NCBI RefSeq assembly: GCF_900099825.1 | Contig: NZ_LT629693.1 | Span: 1,674,001 to 1,738,000, forward strand | Source of the DNA: Bradyrhizobium ottawaense | Lineage (GTDB): Bacteria; Pseudomonadota; Alphaproteobacteria; Rhizobiales; Xanthobacteraceae | Direction: 5' to 3' | DNA: 64,000 nt | Shown: in pieces, positions 36,006-44,908 of the stretch | How positions within the stretch are numbered: position 1 is the stretch's first letter | Layout of the letters: every line of letters starts with the position of its first letter | The notes under the pieces: model-generated | What the model was told of the DNA's origin: nothing | The model's database searches: none | Seen by the model: the letters and a program-made list of their open reading frames with translations, nothing else | Position numbers and translations under genes: made by a program

Positions 36006-36118
36006 GTCTGTTTCCGTTTTTTGGAAGGATACATCTCGATTTTGTCAGATACCGAATAACTGAGCAGAGTCTATCTCCAGCCTCCACAACGTAGTCGCTT
36101 AACGCACGGGAGACGGAC

Positions 36119-36504
36119 ATGAACACGACAGGAACGAAGGGCATCGCACTCATTACCGGCGCATCGAGTGGTATCGGGGCGGTCTACGCCGACCGGCTGG
36201 CAAAGCGCGGCCACGACCTCATTCTGGTTGCTCGCAACATGGATCGGCTTGCATCGAATTTTGGGACATTGCCGGCAAGCCGGTTCACCAACTGCCCGCG
36301 GAGATCGTGATGTCAGCTGACGACATGGTCGACGCAGCATTGGCAGGCCTCGATCTCGGCGAGACCGTGACTATTCCCTCGCTGCCCACGCAGGCGGAAT
36401 GGGATCGCTATGAGGTGGCTCGCCGCACCATGAACGGCAAGCTTTCGAGTGCAGTCCCGGCGCCTCGGTACAACGTGCGCCAACACGAGCGCCTAAACGT
36501 CTAA
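36119..36504 (+). pseudogene. SDR family gene with a large internal deletion
   Basis: The first 45 codons encode a normal SDR N terminus ([20 protein letters not shown], then [13 protein letters not shown]). From about 36285 a different frame gives a normal SDR C terminus ([47 protein letters not shown]). The middle of about 150 codons, including the YxxxK active site, is missing, and the junction also shifts the frame. It is non-functional. It precedes the intact epoxide hydrolase gene on the same strand. Confidence 0.85.
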
Positions 36505-36557
36505 CCAGCACTCCGCGTATTCACACCAAATATTGCTATTGAAATCAGGAGCGTGTC

Positions 36558-37883
36558 ATGAAGAACATCATAACCACTGAAGTAATCGACCAGGATCGTC
36601 GCGGACTTTTGGGTGCGGCTGCGATGGGCATCGTCCTTGCCGGTACCGCAAGCCTGCTTCCGTCGCCCTTGTCCGCAGCGCCCGCCGACGCCATCCGTCC
36701 CTTCCACGTCAATGTGCCGGAAGAGCGACTCTCTGATCTCCGCCGACGCGTCTTGGCGACGCGATGGCCGGATCGGGAGACGGTCGGCGATGCGTCGCAA
36801 GGCGTTCAGCTTGCGACGACAGAAAAGCTCGCGCGCTATTGGGCAACCGAATATGACTGGCGCAAGGTTGAGGCGCGGCTCAACGCCCTGCCGCAATTCG
36901 TCACTGAGATCGACGGCCTCGATATTCATTTCATTCACGTTCGCTCGAAGCACGAAGACGCGCTGCCGCTCATCGTCACGCACGGCTGGCCGGGCTCGAT
37001 CATCGAGCAGCTGAAGATCATCGAACCGCTGACCAATCCCACCGCTCACGGCGGCAGCGCCTCCGACGCCTTCCACGTTGTGATTCCGTCGTTGCCCGGC
37101 CATGGCTTCTCGGGCAAGCCGAAGGCGCCTGGCTGGACTCCCGTCACCATCGCCCGTGCTTGGGCGACGCTGATGCAGCGCCTCGGTTACGCGAAGTATG
37201 TCGCACAGGGCGGCGACTGGGGGAACGCTGTGTCGGAGGTGATGGCCCTGCAGCGGCCAGCAGGACTGCTTGGCATCCACACCAACATGGCAGCCACGGT
37301 TCCGGCCAATATCTCAAAGGCGCTTGCGTATCACGAGACGCCGCCCGCCGATCTCACCACGGAGGAACGCAAAGCGTGGGATCAACTGGCCGATTTCTAC
37401 GGAAAGGGGCTTGCGTACGCCTTGGAGATGTCAAACCGTCCGCAAACCCTGTACGGCATCGCGGATTCGCCGGTTGGGCTCGCCGCGTGGATGATCGATC
37501 ACGACATCCGCAGCTATAAGCTCATCGCGCGTGTCTTCGACGGAGAAACTGAGGGCCTCACGCGTGATGACATCCTCGACAACGTCACGCTCTACTGGCT
37601 GACGAACACCGCGGTCTCGTCTGCGCGCCTCTATTGGGACACCACGCAGATCTCGACCGGAGGGGGCTTCTTTGATGTCCGGGGCGTCAAGATCCCCGTC
37701 GCTGTGAGCGCCTTCCCCGACGAGATTTATCAAGCCCCGCGGAGCTGGGCAGAGCGCGCCTATCCGAACCTGATTCACTACAACAAGCTCGAAAAGGGCG
37801 GCCACTTTGCGGCGTGGGAACAGCCGCAGGTCTTCTCGGCCGAACTGCGCGCTGCGTTCAAGCCGCTGCGGCAAACCCAGTAG
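36558..37883 (+). CDS. Epoxide hydrolase (EHN-domain alpha/beta hydrolase), Tat-exported
   Basis: A 441-residue protein. A twin-arginine-type signal (QDRRGLLGAAAMG, hydrophobic to about residue 43) precedes the epoxide hydrolase N-terminal domain (RPFHVNVPEERLSDLRRR). The alpha/beta hydrolase fold follows. Active-site elements are the oxyanion motif HGWPGS, the nucleophile Asp in QGGDWGN and the catalytic His in GGHFAAWEQP. It should open an epoxide to a diol in the periplasm. It starts at ATG 36558 behind AGGAG. The flanking decayed SDR and LysR genes suggest it is the survivor of a larger cluster. Confidence 0.92.
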   Translation: MKNIITTEVIDQDRRGLLGAAAMGIVLAGTASLLPSPLSAAPADAIRPFHVNVPEERLSDLRRRVLATRWPDRETVGDASQGVQLATTEKLARYWATEYDWRKVEARLNALPQFVTEIDGLDIHFIHVRSKHEDALPLIVTHGWPGSIIEQLKIIEPLTNPTAHGGSASDAFHVVIPSLPGHGFSGKPKAPGWTPVTIARAWATLMQRLGYAKYVAQGGDWGNAVSEVMALQRPAGLLGIHTNMAATVPANISKALAYHETPPADLTTEERKAWDQLADFYGKGLAYALEMSNRPQTLYGIADSPVGLAAWMIDHDIRSYKLIARVFDGETEGLTRDDILDNVTLYWLTNTAVSSARLYWDTTQISTGGGFFDVRGVKIPVAVSAFPDEIYQAPRSWAERAYPNLIHYNKLEKGGHFAAWEQPQVFSAELRAAFKPLRQTQ

Positions 37884-37957
37884 AGCAGCCGCCGGCGCAT
37901 GCACCGCCAGCACCGGCTTTTCATGACGGGCGTAGTTGAACAGCCGAGGGGTTGAAC

Positions 37958-38137
37958 ATGAGCACGATCCAAGAGCAGAGCGGAGCTGCAACCAAGACTT
38001 CGCAGGCACGGAAAGCCGATTTGAAGCTTGAGGCCGTTGTCATCCCGGTGTCGGAGGTCGATCGCGCACCCTTGGGAGATCGGCTATGCCGATGGCGCAA
38101 AGGATCATCACACAACTCTCATCATTCCAACGCGTGA
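37958..38137 (+). pseudogene. Truncated VOC/glyoxalase family gene fragment
   Basis: ATG 37958 opens MSTIQEQSGAATKTSQ and reaches LKLEAVVIPVSEVDRA, the usual first strand of a glyoxalase/VOC-fold protein. Beyond about 38068 the family pattern stops abruptly in all frames. It is a 5' remnant of a gene probably linked to the epoxide hydrolase. Confidence 0.6.
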
Positions 38138-38674
38138 TAGCGCCGGCTCGACACACGGCAATGAGTATCTTCAGCTTTATCGGCGTATCGATGATGCTCA
38201 GGGAGGTGAATATGCGCGTTTGGGCAGGTGGCCATATCGCATCGGCAGCGCTCTTATGGGCCTTGTCGTCCGCGCGTCCGGATACGACAACTGTCCCAAC
38301 GGTCTCTTGCTGGCGGGCCTTGGACGCAGTATCGCGAGATCGCGCGGGACGACAGGGAGACCTTAGACGACGAGGACGGAGAGGCTCTGGCTCCTCGCTG
38401 GGGACCAGCGCAGGTTCAAATCTGGGATGCGCAACCACCGATACCGACACTCGCTGGCCGTGGAGATTTGAACTCGAGACCCCCCGATATTCAAGTTAGA
38501 TCCATAAATTATGAGGCCGCCTGACACGCGGGTCCGCAATGGCAAGGAGATGGCGCTTGCCGCCCAAAATCGAAAAACTTCCGGAGCGGGTGTGAGACAA
38601 TTCACATCGCCGTGGCGCATTTCGGCCTAGTCCAATTGTCTGGGGGGACGACCTGAAACGTATGGAGATGACGC
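38138..38674. other. Non-coding or decayed stretch
   Basis: About 540 bp between the VOC remnant and the small exported gene. It contains a 45-bp element shared with 54448-54492 (38412-38456). An oppositely oriented GAGTTCAAATCTC sequence (complement of about 38470-38490) resembles a tRNA T-arm. No complete tRNA or supported gene was found. Confidence 0.5.
38412..38456. repeat. 45-bp repeat shared with 54448-54492
   Basis: AGGTTCAAATC..GCGCAACCACCGATAC..TCGCTG matches 54448-54492 at 40 of 45 positions. Both copies lie in gene-poor DNA. The second copy directly follows the AACAGGG-rich repeat. Confidence 0.6.
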
Positions 38675-38881
38675 ATGACGCGCCTTGTCCCTTCCGTGAT
38701 TGCCGTCCTGGTTGCGATAGGTGCGGCGACCAGTGTCCTCAAATCTCACTCGCTCTTCCCCTTCGGCGGGACAGGCATGCCCCCAGTCCAAGAGATCCGA
38801 AACACGGATCAGTTGGGCAGGCTTCCGGTCCAGGACTTCGATGACCGCTCGTTGGTCTTTCCGAGGGACTCCACCCAATAG
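38675..38881 (+). CDS. Small exported or anchored hypothetical protein
   Basis: A 68-residue protein beginning with a signal or anchor segment (MTRLVPSVIAVLVAIGAATS). A short polar mature part follows, ending DFDDRSLVFPRDSTQ. ATG 38675 follows GGAG at 8 nt. No family recognised. It lies upstream of the convergent formate dehydrogenase genes. Confidence 0.55.
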   Translation: MTRLVPSVIAVLVAIGAATSVLKSHSLFPFGGTGMPPVQEIRNTDQLGRLPVQDFDDRSLVFPRDSTQ

Positions 38882-38984
38882 CCAGGGACGACACAACCCG
38901 CAGCGAGCCTCCCGCGACCCCTGTTGTGCGCGCGGCCAGCCATCATATAATTGCGATGGTGACGTCGTGTACCGGGAGATTGCC

Positions 38985-39107
38985 ATGAAGGCGTTTGTGC
39001 TGGCTTGCGCGGCTGCCATCGTTATCGCGTCCGCCGGCGTGGTGGTGCTCAATGGGCTGCAAGAGCCTGTTCAACAGGCGTTCTCCACGTCGGCAGTCCG
39101 CCTGTAA
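38985..39107 (+). CDS. Very small single-helix membrane protein
   Basis: A 40-residue frame from ATG 38985 behind GGGAG (7 nt) to TAA at 39107. A hydrophobic helix (FVLACAAAIVIASAGVVVL) is followed by a polar tail ending STSAVRL. From memory, similar 40-residue proteins are common in Bradyrhizobium genomes. It faces the formate dehydrogenase gamma gene. Function unknown. Confidence 0.55.
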   Translation: MKAFVLACAAAIVIASAGVVVLNGLQEPVQQAFSTSAVRL

Positions 39108-39229
39108 TCGAATCCGGCCCAGCGCAGCTTCGAGATTCGGAGCAGGATGCAGATTTTTTGCGGCTTGAACGTCCGCCGCCGCGATGGGCGGCGCGGTCGG
39201 CGGATCGTCGACGTCTTGCAGTCCGGCTC

Positions 39230-40231
39230 TTATTCCGCTGCCGTCGCCGGTTGCGGTTGGGCGTCATTGGGCCCGGTTCGGGCGCTCTGCTCTTCGAACC
39301 ACAGGCTGTGGTGCTCCTTTGCCCAGTTCACGTCGACGGTGCCGGTGCCCATGGCTTCGAACGCACCTTCCATGCCGATGGTGCCGATGTAGATGTGCGC
39401 CAGCATCACCGCGACGAACAGTACGGCCACGGTCGAGTGCACGACCTGGGCGAGCTGCATGCCCTCGATGCCGGACACGTAGAACGGAAACATCAGCTGA
39501 TAGCCGGTGACCGCCACCGCCGATCCGCCGATCACGACGATCCAGTAGACCGCCTTCTGGCCGGCATTAAATCGATAGGCCGGAGGATGATCGTGGCCGA
39601 CCATGCCCCCGCCCTGCTTGAGCCACTGGATATCCACCTTGTTTGGAATGTTGCCCCCGATCCACATTAAGAAGATCAGCACGACGCCGATGGTGAAGGG
39701 GAAGCTCAGATAGTTGTGGGCATATTTCGCCCATTGCGACCATTCGGAGAACGCTTCGAAGCCGATCAGCGGCAGCAACAATGGACGGCCGAAGGTGATG
39801 TTCAGGCCCGAGACCGCCAGGATGATGAAACAGGTCGCCGTCATCCAGTGCACGAAGCGCTCAAAGGCAGAAAAGCGCTCCACCGTGCGGCCGGATCTGC
39901 CGCCCTGCAGCCGCACCATGCCGCGGCTGAGGTAGAAGACGACGAGCAGTGCCAGCATGCCGAGGATGGCGACGCCGCCGACCCAGCGCAGCGTCACGTT
40001 GCGGAATTCCCGCCAGTCGCGGCCCGCCGGCTGCTCGAGCACGCCCGAACGCTGATCGGGTATGCTGACGCGGCCCTGGATCCGGCTGAGTTCCTGGAGA
40101 AGCTGCTGCTCCTTCACCGAGCTTGCGGTCGGGTTGACCTGCTGCGCGGCCGCCGGCATCGACACGGCAACGAGCAACACGAACGCCCAGGCGCCGAGTG
40201 CCAGGCGGACATATCTTCCAAAAGACGCCAT
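39230..40231 (-). CDS. Formate dehydrogenase gamma subunit (cytochrome b556)
   Basis: A 333-residue membrane subunit that anchors the enzyme and passes electrons through two b-type hemes to quinone. After a signal peptide (ending MPAAAQQ) and a linker of about 90 residues come four transmembrane helices. Candidate heme-ligating His lie in RFVHWMTA, KYAHNYLSF, QVVHSTVAVL and LAHIYIGT. The N-terminal extension is longer than in E. coli FdnI but normal for FdhC/FdoI proteins of alphaproteobacteria. It is last in the alpha-beta-gamma operon, 45 nt after beta. Confidence 0.94.
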   Translation of the reverse strand: MASFGRYVRLALGAWAFVLLVAVSMPAAAQQVNPTASSVKEQQLLQELSRIQGRVSIPDQRSGVLEQPAGRDWREFRNVTLRWVGGVAILGMLALLVVFYLSRGMVRLQGGRSGRTVERFSAFERFVHWMTATCFIILAVSGLNITFGRPLLLPLIGFEAFSEWSQWAKYAHNYLSFPFTIGVVLIFLMWIGGNIPNKVDIQWLKQGGGMVGHDHPPAYRFNAGQKAVYWIVVIGGSAVAVTGYQLMFPFYVSGIEGMQLAQVVHSTVAVLFVAVMLAHIYIGTIGMEGAFEAMGTGTVDVNWAKEHHSLWFEEQSARTGPNDAQPQPATAAE

Positions 40232-40276
40232 CAGCCTCCTCCTCCTCGATATTGCCGCGCCCTGCCGCGCCGATTG

Positions 40277-40873
40277 TCAGGACTCGATCGTCTCGCGGTA
40301 GGCGGTCTTCCAGCCCCAGGCGCCGGAGCCGTAGCCGCGCCTGGTGACACGCTCCTTATAGATCTGGGCGATGATTTCGCCGTCGCCGGCCAGGAGCGAT
40401 TTGGTAGAGCACATCTCGGCACAGAGCGGCAGCTTACCCTCGGCAAGGCGGTTGGCGCCGTATTTCTCGTATTCCGCCTTGCTGCCATCGGGCTCCGGGC
40501 CGCCGGCGCAGAAGGTGCACTTGTCCATCTTGCCGCGCGAGCCGAAGTTGCCGATCTTGGGATATTGCGGTGCGCCGAACGGACAGGCGTAGAAGCAATA
40601 GCCGCAGCCGATGCACAGGTCCTTGGAGTGCAGCACCACACCGTCGGCGGTGGTGTAGAAACAGTTCACCGGACAGACCGCCTGGCAAGGCGCGTCCGTG
40701 CAATGCATGCAGGCCATCGAGATCGAGCGCTCACCGGGCTTGCCGTCATTGATGGTGACGACGCGGCGCCGGTTGATGCCCCAGGGCACCTCGTGCTCGT
40801 TCTTGCAGGCGGTCACGCAGGCATTGCACTCGATGCAACGGTCGGCGTCGCAGAGAAACTTCATCCGAGCCAT
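40277..40873 (-). CDS. Formate dehydrogenase beta subunit (4x[4Fe-4S])
   Basis: A 198-residue electron-transfer subunit. Cys clusters are CIECNACVTACK, CMHCTDAPCQAVCP, CIGCGYCFYACPFG and CTFC..CAEMC, enough for four [4Fe-4S] centres. It carries electrons from the molybdenum/tungsten subunit to the cytochrome. It has no signal of its own, so it is expected to be co-exported with the Tat-bearing alpha subunit. The gene starts 12 nt after alpha. The short form, without a membrane helix, is the FDH3 type. Confidence 0.95.
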   Translation of the reverse strand: MARMKFLCDADRCIECNACVTACKNEHEVPWGINRRRVVTINDGKPGERSISMACMHCTDAPCQAVCPVNCFYTTADGVVLHSKDLCIGCGYCFYACPFGAPQYPKIGNFGSRGKMDKCTFCAGGPEPDGSKAEYEKYGANRLAEGKLPLCAEMCSTKSLLAGDGEIIAQIYKERVTRRGYGSGAWGWKTAYRETIES

Positions 40874-40885
40874 GGTCGTTGCTCC

Positions 40886-43852
40886 TTATGCCGCTGCGAT
40901 CTGGCAGAGAGTAACCTTGGTCTCCTGCATATTCGTCGCAGGATCGTATCCGTAGGTGGTGATCGTGTTCGCACTCTCGCCGAGCACGATCGGATCGGTG
41001 CCCTTCGGGTAGTTGCCACGAAGATCCTTACCCGCGAGCCAACCGCCGAAGTGGAAGGGCATCCAGGCAACGCCCTTGCCGACACGCTCGGTGACGAGCG
41101 CTTTCATCCTGGCCCGGGAATTGTTCTCGGCGCCCGTGACCCAAACCCAGCCGCCGTCCTTGATACCGCGCTCGGCGGCATCGGCCGGGCTGATCTCGAT
41201 AAACATGTCCTGCTGCAATTCGGCCAGCCACGGATTGGTGCGCGTCTCCTCGCCGCCGCCCTCATATTCGACGAGACGTCCCGAGGAGAGGATGAGCGGA
41301 AACTGCTTGGCGATCCCCTTCTCCACGGCTGCCTTCTGTACGGAGAAACCTATGTTGGGTATTCGGAACTGCTTGGCATCCGGCAAGGTCGGATATTTGG
41401 AGACGAGATCGACGCGTGGCGTGTAGATCGGCTCGCGGTGAACCGGAACGGGATCCGGCAGTCCGAACGCATTCATGCGCGCCTTTCCGTTGCCGTATGG
41501 CACGCAGCCATGCTTCAGCGCGACGCGCTGGATGCCTCCGGAAAGATCGAGCGACCAGGACACCGTATCGGGGTTGGCGGGACTGATCTTCGTGATCGTG
41601 GCCATTTCGGCCTCGGTGAGATCCGTGTCCCAGCCGAGCTTCTTCAGGCTCGCCAGGGTGAATTCCGGATAGCCGTCCTTGATATCGGAGTCCTTCGAAT
41701 AGGAGCCGTCGGCGAGCAGGCTGACCTTGCGCGTGGTGCCGTCGGGAAGCTTCTCCTCGCGCTCGATGCCGAAACGGGGCCGGAACGTCCCGCCTCCGTC
41801 CATCACCGGGAGATTGGTGTTGTAGAGTAACGGCGTGCCGGGGTGCCGCACTTCGGGCGAGCCCCAGCACGGCCAGGGCAGACCATAATAGTCACCGCCG
41901 ACTTCAGGATCGTCCTTGGGCGCCCGCATCGTCAGCATGTCGAACTTGGCCTGGTTCTTCATATGCGCCTTGAGGCGCTCCGGCGACTGCCCGCAATAGC
42001 CGGTCGACCAGCTGCCGCGGTTCATCTCGCGGAGCACATCTTCCGCTTCAGGCAGATTGTTCTCGACCTTGATGTTCTTGAACATCTGATCGGCGAAGCC
42101 GAATTTCTTCGCCATCAGATAGATGATCTCCAGGTCGTCCTTCGACTCAAAGATCGGCTTGACGATCTGCTCGCCCCATTGCAACGAACGGTTCGAGGCG
42201 ACGCGCGAACCTTTGCACTCGAACTGCGTGGCAACCGGAAGGATGTAGACGCCGTCCTTGCGCCCGGCCTCTACGGCAAGCGATGCCCAGGTGGTCGGAT
42301 GCGGGTCCGCGATCACGAGCAATTCGAGCGCCTTCAGACCGTTCAGGGATTCGGGAATGCGGGTGATGCTGTTGCTGGCGTGTCCCTGCACGAACACCGC
42401 CCGCACATTGTCCTTCTGCGCGACCTGATCTTTCGGCAACGTCACCGCCTCGAACCAGCGCGTGAGCGGGATGCCGGGGGTTTCCATGGTCTGCTTGGAT
42501 TCGAAGTGCGACTTCAGGAAGTCATAGTCGACCTCCCAAACCCGAGACCAGTGCTTCCAGGCGCCCTCCGCCAGACCGTAATAGAACGGCAGCGTGACGA
42601 TATCGAGCCCGACGTCGGTTGCTCCCTGTACATTGTCGTGGCCACGGAAGATGTTGGCGCCCATGCCCTCTCCGCCGACATTGCCGGTCAGCAAAAGCAG
42701 GATGCAACTCGCCCGCACGTTGGCGGTGCCGACGGTCTTCTGGGTCTGGCCCATGGCCCAGATCAGCGTTGACGGCTTCTCCGTGGCGAACGTCTTGGCG
42801 ACGCGCTTGAGCTGTTCGCCCGGAATGCCGCTCACACGCTCGACTTCTTCCGGATTCCATTTCTCGACTTCCTTGCGGAGATCGTCGAAACCGTAGACGC
42901 GCTGCTTGATGAACTCCTTGTCCTCCCACCCGTTTTGGAGGATGTGCCACATCATGCCATAGAGCACCGGGATATCGGTGCCCGGCCGCATCCGCACATA
43001 TTCGGTCGCGTGGGCCGCGGTGCGCGTCAGGCGGGGGTCGATGACGATAAAGTTGGCCTTTTGGAGTTCCTTGCCCTCGAGCAGATGCTGCAACGATACC
43101 GGATGCGCCTCGGCCGGATTGCCGCCCATGATCATCTGGGTCTTGGCATTGCGGATATCGTTGAAGCTGTTGGTCATCGCGCCGTAGCCCCAGGTATTGG
43201 CCACGCCGGTAACGGTGGTCGAATGGCAGATACGCGCCTGATGGTCGGTGTTGTTGGTGCCCCAGAATGCGCCGAGCTTGCGGAACAGATACGCGCCTTC
43301 ATTGGTCATCTTGGCCGAGCCGAGCCAATAGACGGAATCTGCGCTCGATTTCTCGCGAATCTGCAACAGCTTGTCGCCGATCTCGTTGACCGCGGTATCC
43401 CAGGAGACGCGGGTCCATTTGCCGTCCACAAGCTTCATCGGATAGCGAAGCCTTCGGTCGCTGTGGACGAGCTCGCGCACCGAGGCGCCCTTGGCGCAAT
43501 GTGAGCCACGATTGATCGGCGACGCCCAGCTCGGCTCCTGTCCGATCCAGACGCCGTTGAGGACCTCCGCCGTCACGGTGCAGCCGACGGAGCAATGCGT
43601 GCACACGCTCTTGCGGACGGTCGCCCCCGAGGTGAGTGGACCGGCCATTGCCGCTTCCGCTTGGCGCACGCTACCGACCGGCAGCGTGCTCAGTGCGGCG
43701 AGACCGCCGCCGACGAGGCCCGATCGACGCAGGAAGGCACGGCGGTCAAGACCGCCGCCTTGCGCCGAAAGCGACTCGGCGATCGATCCGCGGGATTGCG
43801 CTTCGGAACGCTGGCGTTGTGTTCGCTTGATCAGCACGGCCGCCTCCCTCAA
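40886..43852 (-). CDS. Formate dehydrogenase alpha subunit (molybdopterin, Tat-exported)
   Basis: A 988-residue catalytic subunit oxidising formate to CO2 at a bis-MGD Mo/W centre. A twin-arginine signal (LDRRAFLRRSGLVGGG, about residues 35-68) is followed by a proximal [4Fe-4S] site at Cys84, Cys87, Cys91 and Cys119. The metal ligand is Cys209 (QARICHSTTV) in place of the selenocysteine of E. coli FdnG. Further motifs, such as GGNPAEAHPVS and RGHDNVQGATD, fit the family. The start overlaps the stop of the small Tat protein by 4 nt. A periplasmic membrane-bound respiratory enzyme is inferred from this layout. Confidence 0.97.
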   Translation of the reverse strand: MREAAVLIKRTQRQRSEAQSRGSIAESLSAQGGGLDRRAFLRRSGLVGGGLAALSTLPVGSVRQAEAAMAGPLTSGATVRKSVCTHCSVGCTVTAEVLNGVWIGQEPSWASPINRGSHCAKGASVRELVHSDRRLRYPMKLVDGKWTRVSWDTAVNEIGDKLLQIREKSSADSVYWLGSAKMTNEGAYLFRKLGAFWGTNNTDHQARICHSTTVTGVANTWGYGAMTNSFNDIRNAKTQMIMGGNPAEAHPVSLQHLLEGKELQKANFIVIDPRLTRTAAHATEYVRMRPGTDIPVLYGMMWHILQNGWEDKEFIKQRVYGFDDLRKEVEKWNPEEVERVSGIPGEQLKRVAKTFATEKPSTLIWAMGQTQKTVGTANVRASCILLLLTGNVGGEGMGANIFRGHDNVQGATDVGLDIVTLPFYYGLAEGAWKHWSRVWEVDYDFLKSHFESKQTMETPGIPLTRWFEAVTLPKDQVAQKDNVRAVFVQGHASNSITRIPESLNGLKALELLVIADPHPTTWASLAVEAGRKDGVYILPVATQFECKGSRVASNRSLQWGEQIVKPIFESKDDLEIIYLMAKKFGFADQMFKNIKVENNLPEAEDVLREMNRGSWSTGYCGQSPERLKAHMKNQAKFDMLTMRAPKDDPEVGGDYYGLPWPCWGSPEVRHPGTPLLYNTNLPVMDGGGTFRPRFGIEREEKLPDGTTRKVSLLADGSYSKDSDIKDGYPEFTLASLKKLGWDTDLTEAEMATITKISPANPDTVSWSLDLSGGIQRVALKHGCVPYGNGKARMNAFGLPDPVPVHREPIYTPRVDLVSKYPTLPDAKQFRIPNIGFSVQKAAVEKGIAKQFPLILSSGRLVEYEGGGEETRTNPWLAELQQDMFIEISPADAAERGIKDGGWVWVTGAENNSRARMKALVTERVGKGVAWMPFHFGGWLAGKDLRGNYPKGTDPIVLGESANTITTYGYDPATNMQETKVTLCQIAAA

Positions 43853-44058
43853 GCAGGATAACGATTGACGCGGTAGTACTCCTTCACGTCATCGGTCTCC
43901 CGATAGCGCGCCTTTCGTTTCTCATCCTCGCTCTCGCTGTCCGCCTGCGCGGATGAGATCAGCGGCGTCGCCAGCGTCGCCCCGGCCCCCACCGTGCCGA
44001 CGCCGACCTTGCGCAGGAAGTCACGCCGACCGAACTTCGCTTCCTTTTCGTTGCTCAT
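43849..44058 (-). CDS. Small Tat-signal protein of the formate dehydrogenase operon
   Basis: A 69-residue protein. The first 40 residues are a twin-arginine signal (FGRRDFLRKVGVGTVGAG, cleavage after SSAQA). The mature peptide of about 30 residues is highly charged and ends TDDVKEYYRVNRYPA. It overlaps the alpha-subunit start by 4 nt. Such proteins recur before fdhA in alpha- and betaproteobacterial formate dehydrogenase operons. The role is unproven: possibly a small subunit or an export/assembly helper. Confidence 0.85.
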   Translation of the reverse strand: MSNEKEAKFGRRDFLRKVGVGTVGAGATLATPLISSAQADSESEDEKRKARYRETDDVKEYYRVNRYPA

Positions 44059-44087
44059 CGCATCTCTCCCGGACTATCCGCCTCAGG

Positions 44088-44858
44088 TCAGTTCGCGATC
44101 GTAAATGCCTCAGCCTCGATTTCCATAAACAGACGGCCGAGCGCGCCGACCGACCGATAGAATCTTGCGTTCTCCGCAGTCTCCATGTCGGCAAACAGAC
44201 GGCCCATCCACGGCGACACATGTTTCTCGAAGAAGGCGCGCTGCGCGTCCGCCGACGCATCGAACCGCCCCTCGGCAAGGCCCGCCATGATTTCGCACAG
44301 TGTCGCCGCGTGATCCTCGGGCTCGAAATTGTCCTCGACGCGCTCGATGCCGAGTGCTGCGAGGTCATCGCGCAGGCGCGACAGTGGACGCGCGTTGAGA
44401 AAGCCGGTCAGATAATAGGATGCATAGGGCAACAACTCGCCACGCCCAAGGCCGACGAAGAGATCCGAATATTCGCGTTTGACGTCAGACGCGATGGCCC
44501 TCGATGCGGCCTCCGCCACGGCGGCGTGGGCACGTCCAAGTCGCGTCGCATTGTCGGAGAGCCGGGCGATCTGGTCGAGCAATGCCTTCGGCGGTGCCGA
44601 TGACAGCAAGGCGGCGAGCAGCGCATATTCCTGGCCGCGCGCGGCATCGACGGGATCGTCCGGCATGGCGCTTTCGCCATAGAGATCGGGCCGCAATTCC
44701 ACGCGCGATACGCCGCTCGCCGTTTCGACGGCAATCACTCGCTGGGCAGGTACTCGGCTCCAGTTCGATACCGACGGCTGCGCAACGCCGATTTTGCGGG
44801 CCAGCTGAGCTACACCGCCTGCCGCATCGATAGCACGAGTAAGGCCCGCATCGCGCAA
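44088..44858 (-). CDS. TorD family chaperone with N-terminal helix-turn-helix
   Basis: A 256-residue protein with two parts. Residues 1-60 form a Cro/YdaS-like helix-turn-helix (GGVAQLARKIGVAQPSVSNW, then RVIAVETASGVSRVELRPDLYG). Residues 70-250 form an all-helical TorD chaperone (EYSDLFVGLGRGELLPYASY, FEPEDHAATLCEIMAGL, HVSPWMGRLFADME). TorD-type proteins bind Tat signals of molybdoenzymes and hold them back until cofactor is inserted. The start is TTG 44858 behind GGGAGG. It is the first gene of the TorD-Tat peptide-FDH operon, just below a promoter-palindrome. The fusion suggests a chaperone that also regulates transcription. Confidence 0.88.
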   Translation of the reverse strand: MRDAGLTRAIDAAGGVAQLARKIGVAQPSVSNWSRVPAQRVIAVETASGVSRVELRPDLYGESAMPDDPVDAARGQEYALLAALLSSAPPKALLDQIARLSDNATRLGRAHAAVAEAASRAIASDVKREYSDLFVGLGRGELLPYASYYLTGFLNARPLSRLRDDLAALGIERVEDNFEPEDHAATLCEIMAGLAEGRFDASADAQRAFFEKHVSPWMGRLFADMETAENARFYRSVGALGRLFMEIEAEAFTIAN

Positions 44859-44893
44859 CTGGACCTCCCATCCCTGGTGCCAAAGCGCTCATT

Positions 44894-44908
44894 TTTGAAC
44901 TATTCAAA
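44894..44908. promoter_or_regulatory. TTTGAA-CTA-TTCAAA operator candidate
   Basis: A perfect 6-bp inverted repeat located where transcription of the TorD-FDH operon should begin, directly after the -10 element. Small Cro-like HTH domains bind sites of this kind. The HTH-TorD protein encoded 36 nt downstream is the natural candidate. Confidence 0.5.

Noticed and set aside
38380..38500. tRNA-like T-arm sequences (GGTTCAAATC on plus, GAGTTCAAATCTC on minus)
   Set aside because: I could not fold an acceptor stem, D-arm and anticodon arm around either; at most remnants.
39716..41830. 704-codon plus-strand open frame across the formate dehydrogenase genes
   Set aside because: It is antisense to the gamma, beta and alpha genes, has Arg/His/Asp-rich composition without family pattern, and exists because of high GC.
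43200..43260. Possible selenocysteine site in the formate dehydrogenase alpha subunit
   Set aside because: The metal ligand position is a normal Cys codon (RICH), with no in-frame TGA.
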